From Taibaiella sp. (GTDB taxonomy: Bacteria > Bacteroidota > Bacteroidia > Chitinophagales > Chitinophagaceae), in assembly GCA_019739295.1 (NCBI GenBank), contig JAHHDV010000014.1:1-40125 (forward strand): a DNA stretch of 40,125 nt, given 5' to 3'. The notes below the pieces were generated by a model. The model was not told the DNA's origin. It saw nothing but the letters and a program-made list of their open reading frames with translations, and did no database searches. Below, in pieces: positions 17,882 to 27,200 of the stretch. Numbering within the stretch: the first letter of the stretch is position 1; each line of letters starts with the position of its first letter. The position numbers were made by a program, and so were the translations under genes.

Positions 17882-18542
17882 GATTGTTATGTTTAAAATG
17901 GTTTGTAAAATTTAACGGATACCCTGAGGATGTCCGTAGTATGCATAGCTGCGGGCTTAGAACGGGGATTCCTGCGTCTCTGAATCTTAAGATTACAGAT
18001 CACGATTGTCAAAATGCAAAGAAGCCCCGCCCTTATCATATCAAACAATAGATATGCCATAACAGCAGTATGACAGGCCATACCCTTTTCCTGCCGGCAT
18101 GCATTAAAAACTTATTGATTTTTCCCCGGAGAGACCGCGCACCTACAGTTTCGGTTTTTCCTCTAAGTGGGGAATTTTTTACTCTTTTAAGGGACAATAT
18201 CAAAAAAGAAGATCTGCAGGGTAATTAAAAAACCTCTCAGTATTTTCTTTTCAGAAAAGAAATTTCAAGAATGATTTCAGGACAATGTACAATAATTAAG
18301 CTACTGCGAAATCATTATCCCGCATATTCGCACTTCGAAAAAGTTGTTTATCGTATTGCTGAAATAATATTTGTACTTATCCATATATACAGCAGAGAAG
18401 TTCCCGCTAACTGAATTTTGCATGTTCTTTTTATCAGGTGGCAATGTATTTGCATAGGTAATCAGAACAGGTCACATTTTGAATATTTAGCCTGTTGTAA
18501 GACTTCTTTATTCACATTTATTTACTTATTAAACCCAAGGTT
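17882..18542 (+). other. Long divergent intergenic region
   Basis: 661 nt between the Rieske oxidoreductase (minus) and the DUF892 gene (plus), A+T-rich. It holds an A/T palindrome TTTCTTTTC-A-GAAAAGAAA at 18244-18262 and a TAATATTTG-like box near 18367, but no promoter I would rely on. Short frames inside have no recognisable features. Room for a stress-regulated double promoter or an ncRNA. Confidence 0.4.
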
Positions 18543-19127
18543 ATGCCAACAAAAAAAACAGCTGTTAAGCCAAGCAGCACAGCACGTCCGAAAAATACTG
18601 CTAAAAAACCCGGAACAAATACAGAGCCGGCATTAAGAGAATTATTCCTGGATGAATTAAAAGATATCTACTGGGCAGAGAAGCACCTTACCAAAGCATT
18701 GCCTAAAATGAAAAAAGGAGCCAGCTCTGATACTTTATCAAATGCCATCAGCGAGCACCTGGAAATAACCAAAGTACATGTCGGGCGCCTGGAGGAAGTA
18801 TTCAGCCTTTTAGGTGAAAAAGCAGTGGCAAAGAAATGTGACGGGATGGAAGGTCTAACCAAAGAAGGGGAAAGCATTATAGAAGAGACAGAAGACGGAA
18901 GCGCTACCCGGGATGCCGGTATTATCATTTCGGCTCAGAAGGTGGAACATTATGAAATATCCGCTTATGGCAGTCTGAGACAATTAGCTTTGACTTTGGG
19001 TGAACATGAAGTAGCAGACATATTGGAGCAGACACTCAATGAAGAAAAGGAAGCAGATCAATTGCTCACCCATATTGCAGAAAATGACATCAATTACGAA
19101 GCCGCAGCGGAGTACGAAGAAGAGTAA
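18543..19127 (+). CDS. DUF892 ferritin-like protein (YciE/YciF family)
   Basis: 194 aa. A Lys/Thr/Pro-rich leader (residues 1-25) precedes a four-helix ferritin-like domain: LFLDELKDIYWAEKHLTKAL, AISEHLEITKVHVGRLEEVF, AGIIISAQKVEHYEISAYGS and ILEQTLNEEKEADQLLTHIA. The paired E...ExxH residues in helices are the expected di-iron ligands of the YciE/YciF family, induced by osmotic and other stress in several bacteria. The glycosyltransferase begins 43 nt after its stop, so a shared transcript with the surface-sugar genes is likely. Confidence 0.9.
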   Translation: MPTKKTAVKPSSTARPKNTAKKPGTNTEPALRELFLDELKDIYWAEKHLTKALPKMKKGASSDTLSNAISEHLEITKVHVGRLEEVFSLLGEKAVAKKCDGMEGLTKEGESIIEETEDGSATRDAGIIISAQKVEHYEISAYGSLRQLALTLGEHEVADILEQTLNEEKEADQLLTHIAENDINYEAAAEYEEE

Positions 19128-19170
19128 CCTGAGATGATCTAATAACTTTAAAAAAGAAGAGGAACAATCC

Positions 19171-20277
19171 ATGGAAGACATCATAGTATTTTCTCACCTG
19201 CGTTGGCATTTTGTTTTTCAAAGGCCACAGCATATTATGTCAAGATTGGCAAAGCATTACCGGATTATATTTATTGAAGAAGCGCTATTCTCCGGAGAAA
19301 ATGACGGATATGACATTTCATATGCAGCTCAGAATATATGGGTAATACAACCGCACCTGAAAACAGGTGACAATAGTGATATAACGGAAAGAAAACGTGC
19401 AATAACAGATCTTATAATAGATGAGTTAGACATTGTAGACTATGTAGCATGGTATTATACTCCTATGTCTTACGCTTTTTCCAATCACCTGCACCCTCAC
19501 GCAATCATTTATGACTGCATGGATGAATTATCTGCGTTCTTATTCGCTCCGCCTGAGTTGATAAGTAATGAAGCAGATTTACTGGAAGCAGCAGACATCG
19601 TATTTACAGGTGGGTTCAGTCTTTATGAAGCCAAAAAAGGTCTTCATCCTGTCGTGTATTGTATGCCCAGCAGCATTGACAAGGTGCATTTTCTAAAAGC
19701 CAGGGAACCACTCGAAGATCCTGATGATCAGGCAGAGATAGGCTTTCCTCGTTTTGGTTTCTTCGGTGTTATTGATGAGCGAATGGATACAACACTCCTG
19801 CAGGAAGTGGCGAAAGAAAAACCGGAATGGCAGTTTATAATCATAGGTCCGGTAGTAAAAATAGACGAAAAGCATTTACCTCGCCTGTCCAACATTCATT
19901 ATCTCGGCATGAAGCGCTATCAGGAGCTGCCTTCCTATATCAGCCACTGGCAGATTGCATTCCTGCCCTTTGCCATGAATGAGTCTACCAGGTATATAAG
20001 CCCTACCAAAACGCCGGAATACCTGGCTGCCGGCAAGCCCGTTATTTCCACGCCTATAAGAGATATTGTACGCATGTATGGAAAGAATAATTTAGTATCT
20101 ATTGCTAAAAATGCCAACGAATTTATAGCTGCCGGGGAAGATTTGCTGATGCAGGCTGACGATGTATGGCTGGCTGAAGTTGACGAGTTCCTGAGTACGA
20201 TGTCCTGGGACAATACAGTTGCAGAAATGAATGAATGTTTACAAAATGTCATAATGGCTAAAAAAGAAAAGGTTTAA
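19171..20277 (+). CDS. Glycosyltransferase (GT-B, TuaH/GT4-like)
   Basis: 368 aa, no signal peptide. The N-terminal half starts MEDIIVFSHLRWHFVFQRPQ, a form common to TuaH-like enzymes; the C-terminal half has the nucleotide-sugar binding region (WQFIIIGPVV, LSNIHYLGMKRYQELPSYIS, ISPTKTPEYLAAGKPVISTP with the E of the EX7E-type loop). It ends 4 nt before glf, so the two are co-translated. With UDP-galactopyranose mutase next door, transfer of galactofuranose or a partner sugar to a surface glycan is a fair inference. Confidence 0.85.
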   Translation: MEDIIVFSHLRWHFVFQRPQHIMSRLAKHYRIIFIEEALFSGENDGYDISYAAQNIWVIQPHLKTGDNSDITERKRAITDLIIDELDIVDYVAWYYTPMSYAFSNHLHPHAIIYDCMDELSAFLFAPPELISNEADLLEAADIVFTGGFSLYEAKKGLHPVVYCMPSSIDKVHFLKAREPLEDPDDQAEIGFPRFGFFGVIDERMDTTLLQEVAKEKPEWQFIIIGPVVKIDEKHLPRLSNIHYLGMKRYQELPSYISHWQIAFLPFAMNESTRYISPTKTPEYLAAGKPVISTPIRDIVRMYGKNNLVSIAKNANEFIAAGEDLLMQADDVWLAEVDEFLSTMSWDNTVAEMNECLQNVIMAKKEKV

Positions 20278-20281
20278 TCAC

Positions 20282-21421
20282 ATGTACGATTTTCTGATTG
20301 TAGGTTGCGGCTTTGCAGGTGCTGTGCTGGCCGAACGTTTAGCCTCCGGCAGTAATAAAAAAGTGCTGATCATTGATAAGCGAAATCATATTGCCGGGAA
20401 CGCATCTGACTACTATAATGAGCACGGTGTGCTGGTCCATAAATATGGTCCGCATATATTTCATACCAATTCCAGAGAAGTATTCACTTACCTCAGCAGG
20501 TTTACCCAATGGAGACCTTACGAACATCATGTGATGGCAAGTGTAGATGGCCAGCTGGTCCCTGTTCCTATTAACTTAAACACCATCAATTCCCTGTATG
20601 GCCTCAATTTATCTTCAGCAGGGTTTGAAGAATACCTGGCTTCAAAGGCAGAGAAAATGACACAGATACGGACATCGGAAGATGTGGTGTTAAGTACCGT
20701 GGGAAAAGACCTTTATGAAAAGTTCTTCAAGGGCTATACCATGAAGCAGTGGGGACTGGACGCTTCAGAGCTGGATGCTTCTGTAACTGCCCGTGTGCCT
20801 ACAAGAATCAATAAAGACAACCGGTACTTCACCGATACATACCAGGCCATGCCCCTGCAAGGATATACTAAAATGTTTGAGCAGATGCTGGCGCATCCCA
20901 ATATCCATATCATGCTGAATACTGATTTTGAAGATATCAAAAATGACATTCCGTTTAAAAATGTTATTTACACGGGACCTATTGATGCCTTTTTCAATCA
21001 TCGTTTTGGAAAACTGCCTTACCGCTCCATTGATTTCAGGTTCCAGACCCTTGACCAGGAAGCCTACCAGTCCTGTGGTACGGTTAATTTCCCTATGAGC
21101 AATCTTTATACACGCATTACTGAATTTAAGAAACTCACAGGGCAAACCCATCATAAAACGACTATTGTTTTTGAATACCCGGTTGCTGATGGCGATCCTT
21201 ATTACCCGATACCCCGGAAAGAAAACCAAACAGTCTACAATCAGTATAAGGCATTGGCAGGACATCTCCCAAATGTATATTTTACAGGAAGATTGGGAAC
21301 CTATAAGTATTATAATATGGACCAGGTCGTAGCACAGTCACTGGCGCTTTATAAGAAAATCACCCAGGTAAAAAAATCTTTAAATACTGCCCCGGACACA
21401 GGCATCCATTCAAAAAGCTGA
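20282..21421 (+). CDS. glf: UDP-galactopyranose mutase
   Basis: 379 aa, full length. FAD-binding start YDFLIVGCGFAGAVLAERLA, then the family blocks KRNHIAGNASDYYNEHGVLV, KYGPHIFHTNSREVF, MKQWGLDASELDASVTARVP and a C-terminal YFTGRLGTYKYYNMDQVVAQ. The enzyme interconverts UDP-galactopyranose and UDP-galactofuranose in the cytoplasm using reduced FAD, supplying Galf for cell-surface polymers. It lies between a glycosyltransferase (4 nt upstream) and a glycosidase-like gene (2 nt downstream), which together look like one pathway operon. Confidence 0.95.
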   Translation: MYDFLIVGCGFAGAVLAERLASGSNKKVLIIDKRNHIAGNASDYYNEHGVLVHKYGPHIFHTNSREVFTYLSRFTQWRPYEHHVMASVDGQLVPVPINLNTINSLYGLNLSSAGFEEYLASKAEKMTQIRTSEDVVLSTVGKDLYEKFFKGYTMKQWGLDASELDASVTARVPTRINKDNRYFTDTYQAMPLQGYTKMFEQMLAHPNIHIMLNTDFEDIKNDIPFKNVIYTGPIDAFFNHRFGKLPYRSIDFRFQTLDQEAYQSCGTVNFPMSNLYTRITEFKKLTGQTHHKTTIVFEYPVADGDPYYPIPRKENQTVYNQYKALAGHLPNVYFTGRLGTYKYYNMDQVVAQSLALYKKITQVKKSLNTAPDTGIHSKS

Positions 21422-21423
21422 TA

Positions 21424-22552
21424 ATGAAAAGTCCATTTACATCATTCTGGATGGCAGGTTTTGAATGCAGTGACCAGTTGAATTGTTTTGGCGACCGGGT
21501 GGATCTACTGGCGGCTACAGGACATATAGACCATATTGAAAAGGATTACCAGCTGCTTGAAGATTTTAAGATCACTACAGTACGCGAGGGAGTCCAATGG
21601 AGCCGTGTAGAACGTCAACCTTATTGTTATGACTGGTCCCGGGTCAAAAAGACGATACAGGCTGCCGGTAAAAAAAACATACAGGTCCTTTGGGACCTTT
21701 GCCATTTTGGATATCCTGATGATCTCAGCCCTTTGCATCCGCATTTTTGCAAACGTTTTATTGCGTTTGCACAGGCTTTCGTACACATGTACCGCAGCAT
21801 ATGCCCGTACGGCAACCTGATCCTGACACCTGTCAACGAGGTCAACTTCATTTCCTGGCTGGGAGGTGAAGCAGGAGCTACTTCTCCATATACTCAAAAG
21901 TACGGGTGGCAGGTAAAGTATAACCTGATGCAGGCATATATTGAAGCTGTGAAGGCTATGAAAGACCTGGACAATAATATTATCATTCTGACCACCGAAC
22001 CATTAATCAATATTATTCCTGAAGATGTCAATGACACAACCATTGCAGCAGCCCGGCGAAAAAACGAGGAGCAATTCCAGATGTTAGATATATTATGTGG
22101 GTATATCTGCCCGGAGCTGGGCGGGAGCCCCGACCTTGTAGATATAGTAGGCTGTAATTATTATCACAATAATCAATGGCTTTTCCCTTCGGAAAAGCAT
22201 TTGGATTGGCGTTATGCTTCAGGTATCAAAGGATACAAAAATTTGTCTGAATTATGCCGGGAAGTAGCAGAAAGATACGGACGGCCAATAGTGATCGCAG
22301 AAACAAGCTACGAAGGAGCGGATAAAAACCTGTGGATGCACATGATCACAGAGGAATGTAAAAAAAATAATGAGGCTGGACATAGAATTATGGGGTGTTT
22401 GCATTTATCCTGTGCTCAATCGCCCGGACTGGGATTTCCCTGACCGGTGGCATAATTCAGGAATTTGGGAAATCAGTATTCCAGGTTATGAACGTAAAAT
22501 CCAGTATGACTATGCCACTGAAATAAAAAAACTGCATGAGGAAATTAGCTGA
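21424..22552 (+). CDS. GH1-like glycoside hydrolase family protein (one frameshift near the 3' end)
   Basis: TIM-barrel glycosidase-type protein. LTPVNEVNFISWLGGEAG holds the Asn-Glu pair expected for the acid/base, and VIAETSYEG the C-terminal nucleophile-type Glu. Starts MKSPFTSFWMAGFECSDQLN, 2 nt after glf. Near 22381 the frame breaks: deleting one C at 22381 joins NNEAG to IELWGVCIYPVLNRPDWDFP and the gene then runs to TGA at 22552, about 375 aa. The unbroken frame would stop at 22443 with an unlike tail. It may trim or remodel the glycan made by its neighbours; no signal peptide is seen, so an intracellular or transglycosylase role is also possible. Confidence 0.75.
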
Positions 22553-22614
22553 ATCCAAAGTATGGATGTCCACAGGTTAATTTAATGCTGAGCAGAAATT
22601 TTATGCAGAGCGTA

Positions 22615-22926
22615 TCATTCAAAAGCGCCTTCGGACCAGGGTACCCATAAACTGGTACCATATTCCCTTTCTTCATTCTCCGGCAATACAAGATAAACCC
22701 CGGAGGGAAGCGGCTGCACATCCATAATATAACAGTTACCGTTAGCGCCTGCTAATGACTGATGGAACATTGTCTTACCCAAAAAATCATATAGGAACAA
22801 TTCGTGCGGGTGATTCCCGCTCTGCAGGTCCCATTCTATCGTCACCTTACCAGAGGAGGGATCAGGATAGACCTTAACTTCGGCGCACATACTTACTTCC
22901 CTGAGCCAAGACCGTCTGATCATCAT
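22615..22926 (-). pseudogene. Orphan T9SS sorting-domain fragment
   Basis: 103 codons with no signal peptide. Residues from about 15 on form an almost complete type A sorting domain: VKVYPDPSSGKVTIEWDL (YPDP for the usual YPNP), LFLYDFLGKTMFHQSL, VQPLPSGVYLVL. The usual basic end is missing and it finishes SEGAFE. Sorting domains are normally the tail of a long secreted protein, so this is most likely the remnant of a deleted cargo gene, facing opposite to the glf operon. Whether the fragment is translated is unknown. Confidence 0.6.
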
Positions 22927-23124
22927 TCCGCTCTCAATGGGGAAATCACCTGGATCTAAATTTAAACTTACCCTATACCCAACAGGATAGAGCTAAAGAA
23001 TTAATATAAAAATACAAAAAATACAATTTCCTGATCGCTTTTATAAACCAAGGGATCATATGGAGATAATTAGCGAGGATTCCCCTCCCTGCCCGGGAGG
23101 AGAAACCTTATTATATAGTTGAAT

Positions 23125-23154
23125 TTGTATTTATTGTAAGAAATTTTATATTTG
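23125..23154 (+). promoter_or_regulatory. Consensus promoter ahead of the hairpin array
   Basis: TTG (23125-23127), 19-nt spacer, TATATTTG (23147-23154): a perfect TTG-N19-TAnnTTTG match. Transcription would begin near 23161 and run straight into hairpins 1 and 2, with no ORF between, so the product would be a short non-coding RNA or a leader. Confidence 0.6.
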
Positions 23155-23183
23155 CGTATTATCCTCTATAACTGCACTAGTTG

Positions 23184-23216
23184 ACCAATCCACCTTTCCG
23201 GGTGGATTGGTTTTAT
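23184..23216 (+). terminator. Hairpin 1 of a three-hairpin array
   Basis: Perfect 11-bp stem ACCAATCCACC / GGTGGATTGGT around loop TTTCCG, followed by a short T-rich tail. Centre at 23197.5. Confidence 0.65.
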
Positions 23217-23254
23217 ATAAAAATTGCAATCTTATCATCTTGGTGATTATTGGT

Positions 23255-23298
23255 TTGCAGCCCCTGGCAAAAAGTTTTGCCAGGGGCTGCAATTTTTT
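23255..23298 (+). terminator. Hairpin 2, strong intrinsic terminator
   Basis: Perfect 18-bp stem from TTGCAGCCCCTGGCAAAA (23255-23272) with only a 2-nt loop, closed at 23292 and followed by six T. Centre at 23273.5, exactly 76 nt from hairpin 1. Its right arm also forms the -33 part of the next promoter. Confidence 0.8.
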
Positions 23299-23307
23299 GT
23301 AAATTTG
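23277..23307 (+). promoter_or_regulatory. Promoter overlapping hairpin 2
   Basis: TTG (23277-23279), 20-nt spacer, TAAATTTG (23300-23307), a full consensus match embedded in the right arm and T-run of hairpin 2. It would start a transcript near 23314 reading through hairpin 3 into the small ORF at 23489. Confidence 0.5.
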
Positions 23308-23332
23308 AATGGTTAGGTTTTTAGTTTGCAAG

Positions 23333-23366
23333 ACAAATCCTCAGCTGTTATTTGCTGAGGATTTGT
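23333..23366 (+). other. Hairpin 3 of the array
   Basis: 12-bp perfect stem ACAAATCCTCAG / CTGAGGATTTGT (13 bp if a C-G pair is added) with a roughly 10-nt loop; no good T-run follows. Centre at 23349.5, again exactly 76 nt on. It would lie in the 5' leader of the ORF at 23489. Confidence 0.6.
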
Positions 23367-23488
23367 ATATTATTGATATTGCTTCAAAATACATTATCTT
23401 TAGAGTCAATTCTATGTAGAAGCAATAATTTTATAGCAATATTCTTTTAAGGCTTTTGACTACTTTTTTTACTTTTAAAAGTCCTTTT

Positions 23489-23722
23489 ATGAAAATTACA
23501 AAATGCTTACATGAAATTCTCTCTGCCGGCTATAGGGTAGAATTAGCAAAAGCGGATGGTTCTATTTACTTCCTGCTCCTAAACCCTAAAAGAATTCCGG
23601 AACCATCCGGCAAGCTTCATTTTTCAATAGCTGATGAACTGTTTACACAAGGTCCTGAAGTTGAAATTTGTAAAGTACTGATGACAAACTTCAAAAAATT
23701 GAAGGAAATTTCTGAGGGCTAG
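23489..23722 (+). CDS. Small hypothetical protein (77 aa)
   Basis: MKITKCLHEILSAGYRVELA begins a compact mixed alpha/beta-looking protein with no signal peptide; ATG 23489 is preferred to an in-frame TTG at 23456. I do not recognise the family. It follows the hairpin array and its second promoter by about 170 nt. Codon use is A+T-rich like the rest of this block. Confidence 0.5.
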   Translation: MKITKCLHEILSAGYRVELAKADGSIYFLLLNPKRIPEPSGKLHFSIADELFTQGPEVEICKVLMTNFKKLKEISEG

Positions 23723-23885
23723 GGATCACCTCCTTTATTAAACAGACAGTGATATTTTATTCACGGGCTCAAAATTGTGCCCGTGAATAACTATATAATT
23801 TCCCGGATAACTGCACATAATTTTTCAAGATTAATTGTATGTGATTTACCGGCTCCCAAGACTGGGGCGGTAACCCTATTCTTTT

Positions 23886-24086
23886 ATGAGGCATCTCATA
23901 CCCTCTATCGGTACAGCTTCATTTTGTAAAGGTGACGTCCGGGTACCGGATATTTATGGGGCATCAGAACTACATAAGCTAAATCACTATAAAGGAAACG
24001 CCTTTGCTTATTTGGAGCAATATTCATTTGAATGGAAAAATCAGGCTGTAAACAGAAAGACCGACGTTCAGCAAATCAATGATTGA
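23886..24086 (+). CDS. Doubtful small ORF (66 aa)
   Basis: Hydrophilic, no motif, no clear ribosome site. An imperfect hairpin (TTACCG...CGGTAA, about 23848-23874) lies just upstream. It could be a remnant or chance frame. The rest of 24087-24227 holds nothing I recognise. Confidence 0.25.
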   Translation: MRHLIPSIGTASFCKGDVRVPDIYGASELHKLNHYKGNAFAYLEQYSFEWKNQAVNRKTDVQQIND

Positions 24087-24227
24087 TGGTAATGGTTTTC
24101 CGGTTTTATCAATATAAATATTACCACCTATTTTACCTGCAAACAACCTTATGTTTCCAACATTCCTTGATAAAGAAGAATTGCTAAACTACTTATGCTA
24201 ACCAATTGACTGACCTCTTAAATGGAT

Positions 24228-27200
24228 TTAATTTTTAATGAATTTATCTTTATAGAGTTCCTGCCGATTGCTCATAATCCTGATCAGGTAGGTTCCTGAG
24301 GCAATGCCGTACATTGGAATTTTATCTTCGACAGCATTGCTTTTCAATGAGTGGGCATATACTAATTTACCTTCTATATTATATAGTTGCATAACTGTAT
24401 TTTCAGGAATCTGGCTATTGAATTTTATATGAACGATATCAGAGAAAGGATTTGGATATACATCAATTTTCAAATCGCTTATTTCAACCGGCTGAACGGG
24501 TTGACCAGATAGGGTATCGTCGATACTTCCATCCTGATCGGTATCTACTAAAATGATCACTTCGTATCCTTCCACATTGGGTTGGATCACAATGATGTGA
24601 TCGGTCTCAGAATCGATTTGAATATCAGATAATTCTTTTACAAAGTAGCTTTCTTCACTAATGTAACGGACATTTAAATCGTATTTATTATGATGATCCA
24701 ATCCATTGGATAATTTAAAATTGTTGGCATCCAGCGCTTCCAGACGCAATGTGTCGCCACTTTCCAATATAAAGCTGTCAACACTTACGGTTGCTTCTTC
24801 ATCATCTGTGAAATTAGCAATTGTGGTTACGGTATAATACTTACTTTTCGCATCGGGGTTCTCTACTTTCATTATATTGCCATGATTATAAACTATATCA
24901 GTTTCTGAACCAGATACACTACTTCGGCTCATAAGCATTTCTCCTTCCGGATGTGAATAATGCCAATTCATTACATCACTACAATTGCTAAATTCCGAAC
25001 GCAATGGGATTACCCGCTCCGATGAGCGTAGCAAAAATGGAGCATTATTTGCATCGTTGAAGTGAAACAAAGGTGTTATACCTTCAAATTCATATACCAT
25101 TTCACTGCCCGAGATGCGTTCTACATACTTATCGTGATTACTTCCATCAGAAATCCTATAATCACAAATTCCCCAAGTATAAATATCAAAACCATCATGT
25201 TCCGTTCTTTCCTTTGTGCGGTCAGAATTTTTTCCGGGCTTCAATGCAGCCGAATGCTGAATGTCATACCACTGAAAACTATTAATATCTGCATAAGCGA
25301 GATTAAGTCCTTCGTATATTTCTTCCCATACGGCCGCATTTTTCTTATGTACTGTTACTGACATAGCCTTGTAATCTATGGTAACCCTCACACTATCCTG
25401 AGGAAAATTAGGATCGCTGCAATAAATGTAATCAATACTGTCTGTTAAGCTTATTGCCCTTTCTGCTGCATAGGGAAGCAAACTGTGTGCCCATACCTCA
25501 CTTAACGGAGCCTGATTGAAAAAATTCATTAAATAATAATTGGGAGGTTCGGTATTAAAGTTTGAATTATCCGTGTAGAAACTATCTATCATTTTAGAAT
25601 TCCGCTTATGAATAAGCTCAAACATTTGCTTCTTTAATGCAACGGGTGATGAACCATATAATACAAAGTTGATATAATGAACATCATTCCAATATCCTCC
25701 CGGTTTAAAAGTATAAAATTGTGCAGCTCCCATCGCTTCAATTGCTTTCTTCCGTGCCATGCTGGCCATAATATCATTGTTCATGTCTTCCGGGGCCTTT
25801 CCTCCTGCATTCAGTGTCGACGGGCCGAAACCTATATCAAATGCATGCAATGCAAAAAGATTCATACCAAAACAATACCCTTGAAAGGTCCACTTACTCT
25901 TACTGTGCCATTTTAACAATTCGGCGCCTTTTGGAATTTTACTGCCATATACGGTGGTAATGTGTGTTACATCATCTGATAAGATTGTACCGTTTCTAGC
26001 TAATCCATAAGCATACCACGAAGGATATCTCTGACCGTTTTCAATAGCTTCAATTTGGGATGGAGTTAAATGTAAATACGGTGTAATCGTATGTAAGAAT
26101 GGAAAGTCAGATTCTGTAACGGGGTCTTTATTAATATAATCAAACTTATAATAATAATCTGTACCCGGTGCCGCATCACCTTCATATTTGAAATTATCCT
26201 CTGTGTTATCAAAGTTAGCCGGATAATAATTCTTAACAATATCGTAATTGGGAATAGCTCTTCTTCTGCCATAAACCACATAAGCATAACGGATTCCATC
26301 CTTCTCAAAGTAGCCTACATAATCTTTATTATTGTTAATGCCCATAGCCATTGATTCCACGCCTGAGTGAAAAGGTATAGTATCATAGACTATCGAGCTG
26401 CTTCCTTCTGTATAAATACCTATGGCACCTTTAGTTACTCCGCCAGTACTGGCATATTCGGCCGTAAAAGCACATTTGCCATCCTCGTCAGGGTCACTTA
26501 AATCGGTGATTTTTGTTCTTTTAAGTGGCACTCCGTCAGGGTTGATATGGTTTAAAATATCAAAATCCGGATCATCGCCAACATTGGTTATGTTTCGGCA
26601 AACATATGGTACATGTTCAGAGCCATCAAGATAATATCCTGTTACCCAATTGGAATTATTAACACCTATTCCATAGGTATTGTAATAAACAGGAGGATCA
26701 AATATACTGCCATAGGTAGCATACCTTTTCGAATAACCTCCCCATGGACTTACTTGCAACTCCAAATGCAACCAACGATAAATTGTGGAATTGGCTTTGA
26801 TGGAACCAGCAGAATAATTATTATTATTAATCTTTCTCTGATCCCGATATCCTGCACCCGGCCCGTAAGCAGCCTCAGAAAATGATTCGAATGTTCCTCC
26901 GCTTACCGGATCATATACAAATGTCCCTCTTATAGGTAAAATGTCCTCGGTTATACCGCCCGAATTAGAAGCTGTACCTACAATACGCCCTTCATCATTT
27001 ATTCCGGTAAACATAGTATGGGTATAAGATCCATGCTGGTAAGTAAATGTGCTTCCATTAGGCAATTGAACCAAAGCAGTAGTTCCACCACTTTCGTTGG
27101 TAAAATAGCCCACTATTATTTCATCGTTGTTAATATCCATAAAACGGGTAGCTGTCGCTTCATATCCTGCTGATGTTTTATGCTGGTAGATTTTGAAATA

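Noticed and set aside
17893..18081. 62-codon minus-strand frame ahead of the Rieske gene
   Set aside because: It has an uneven hydrophobic start and a basic tail but no support from spacing, promoter or family; likely chance.
23184..23366. CRISPR or integron array
   Set aside because: The three hairpin units share spacing but not sequence, so they are not CRISPR repeats, and there are no cas or integrase genes or attC consensus ends.
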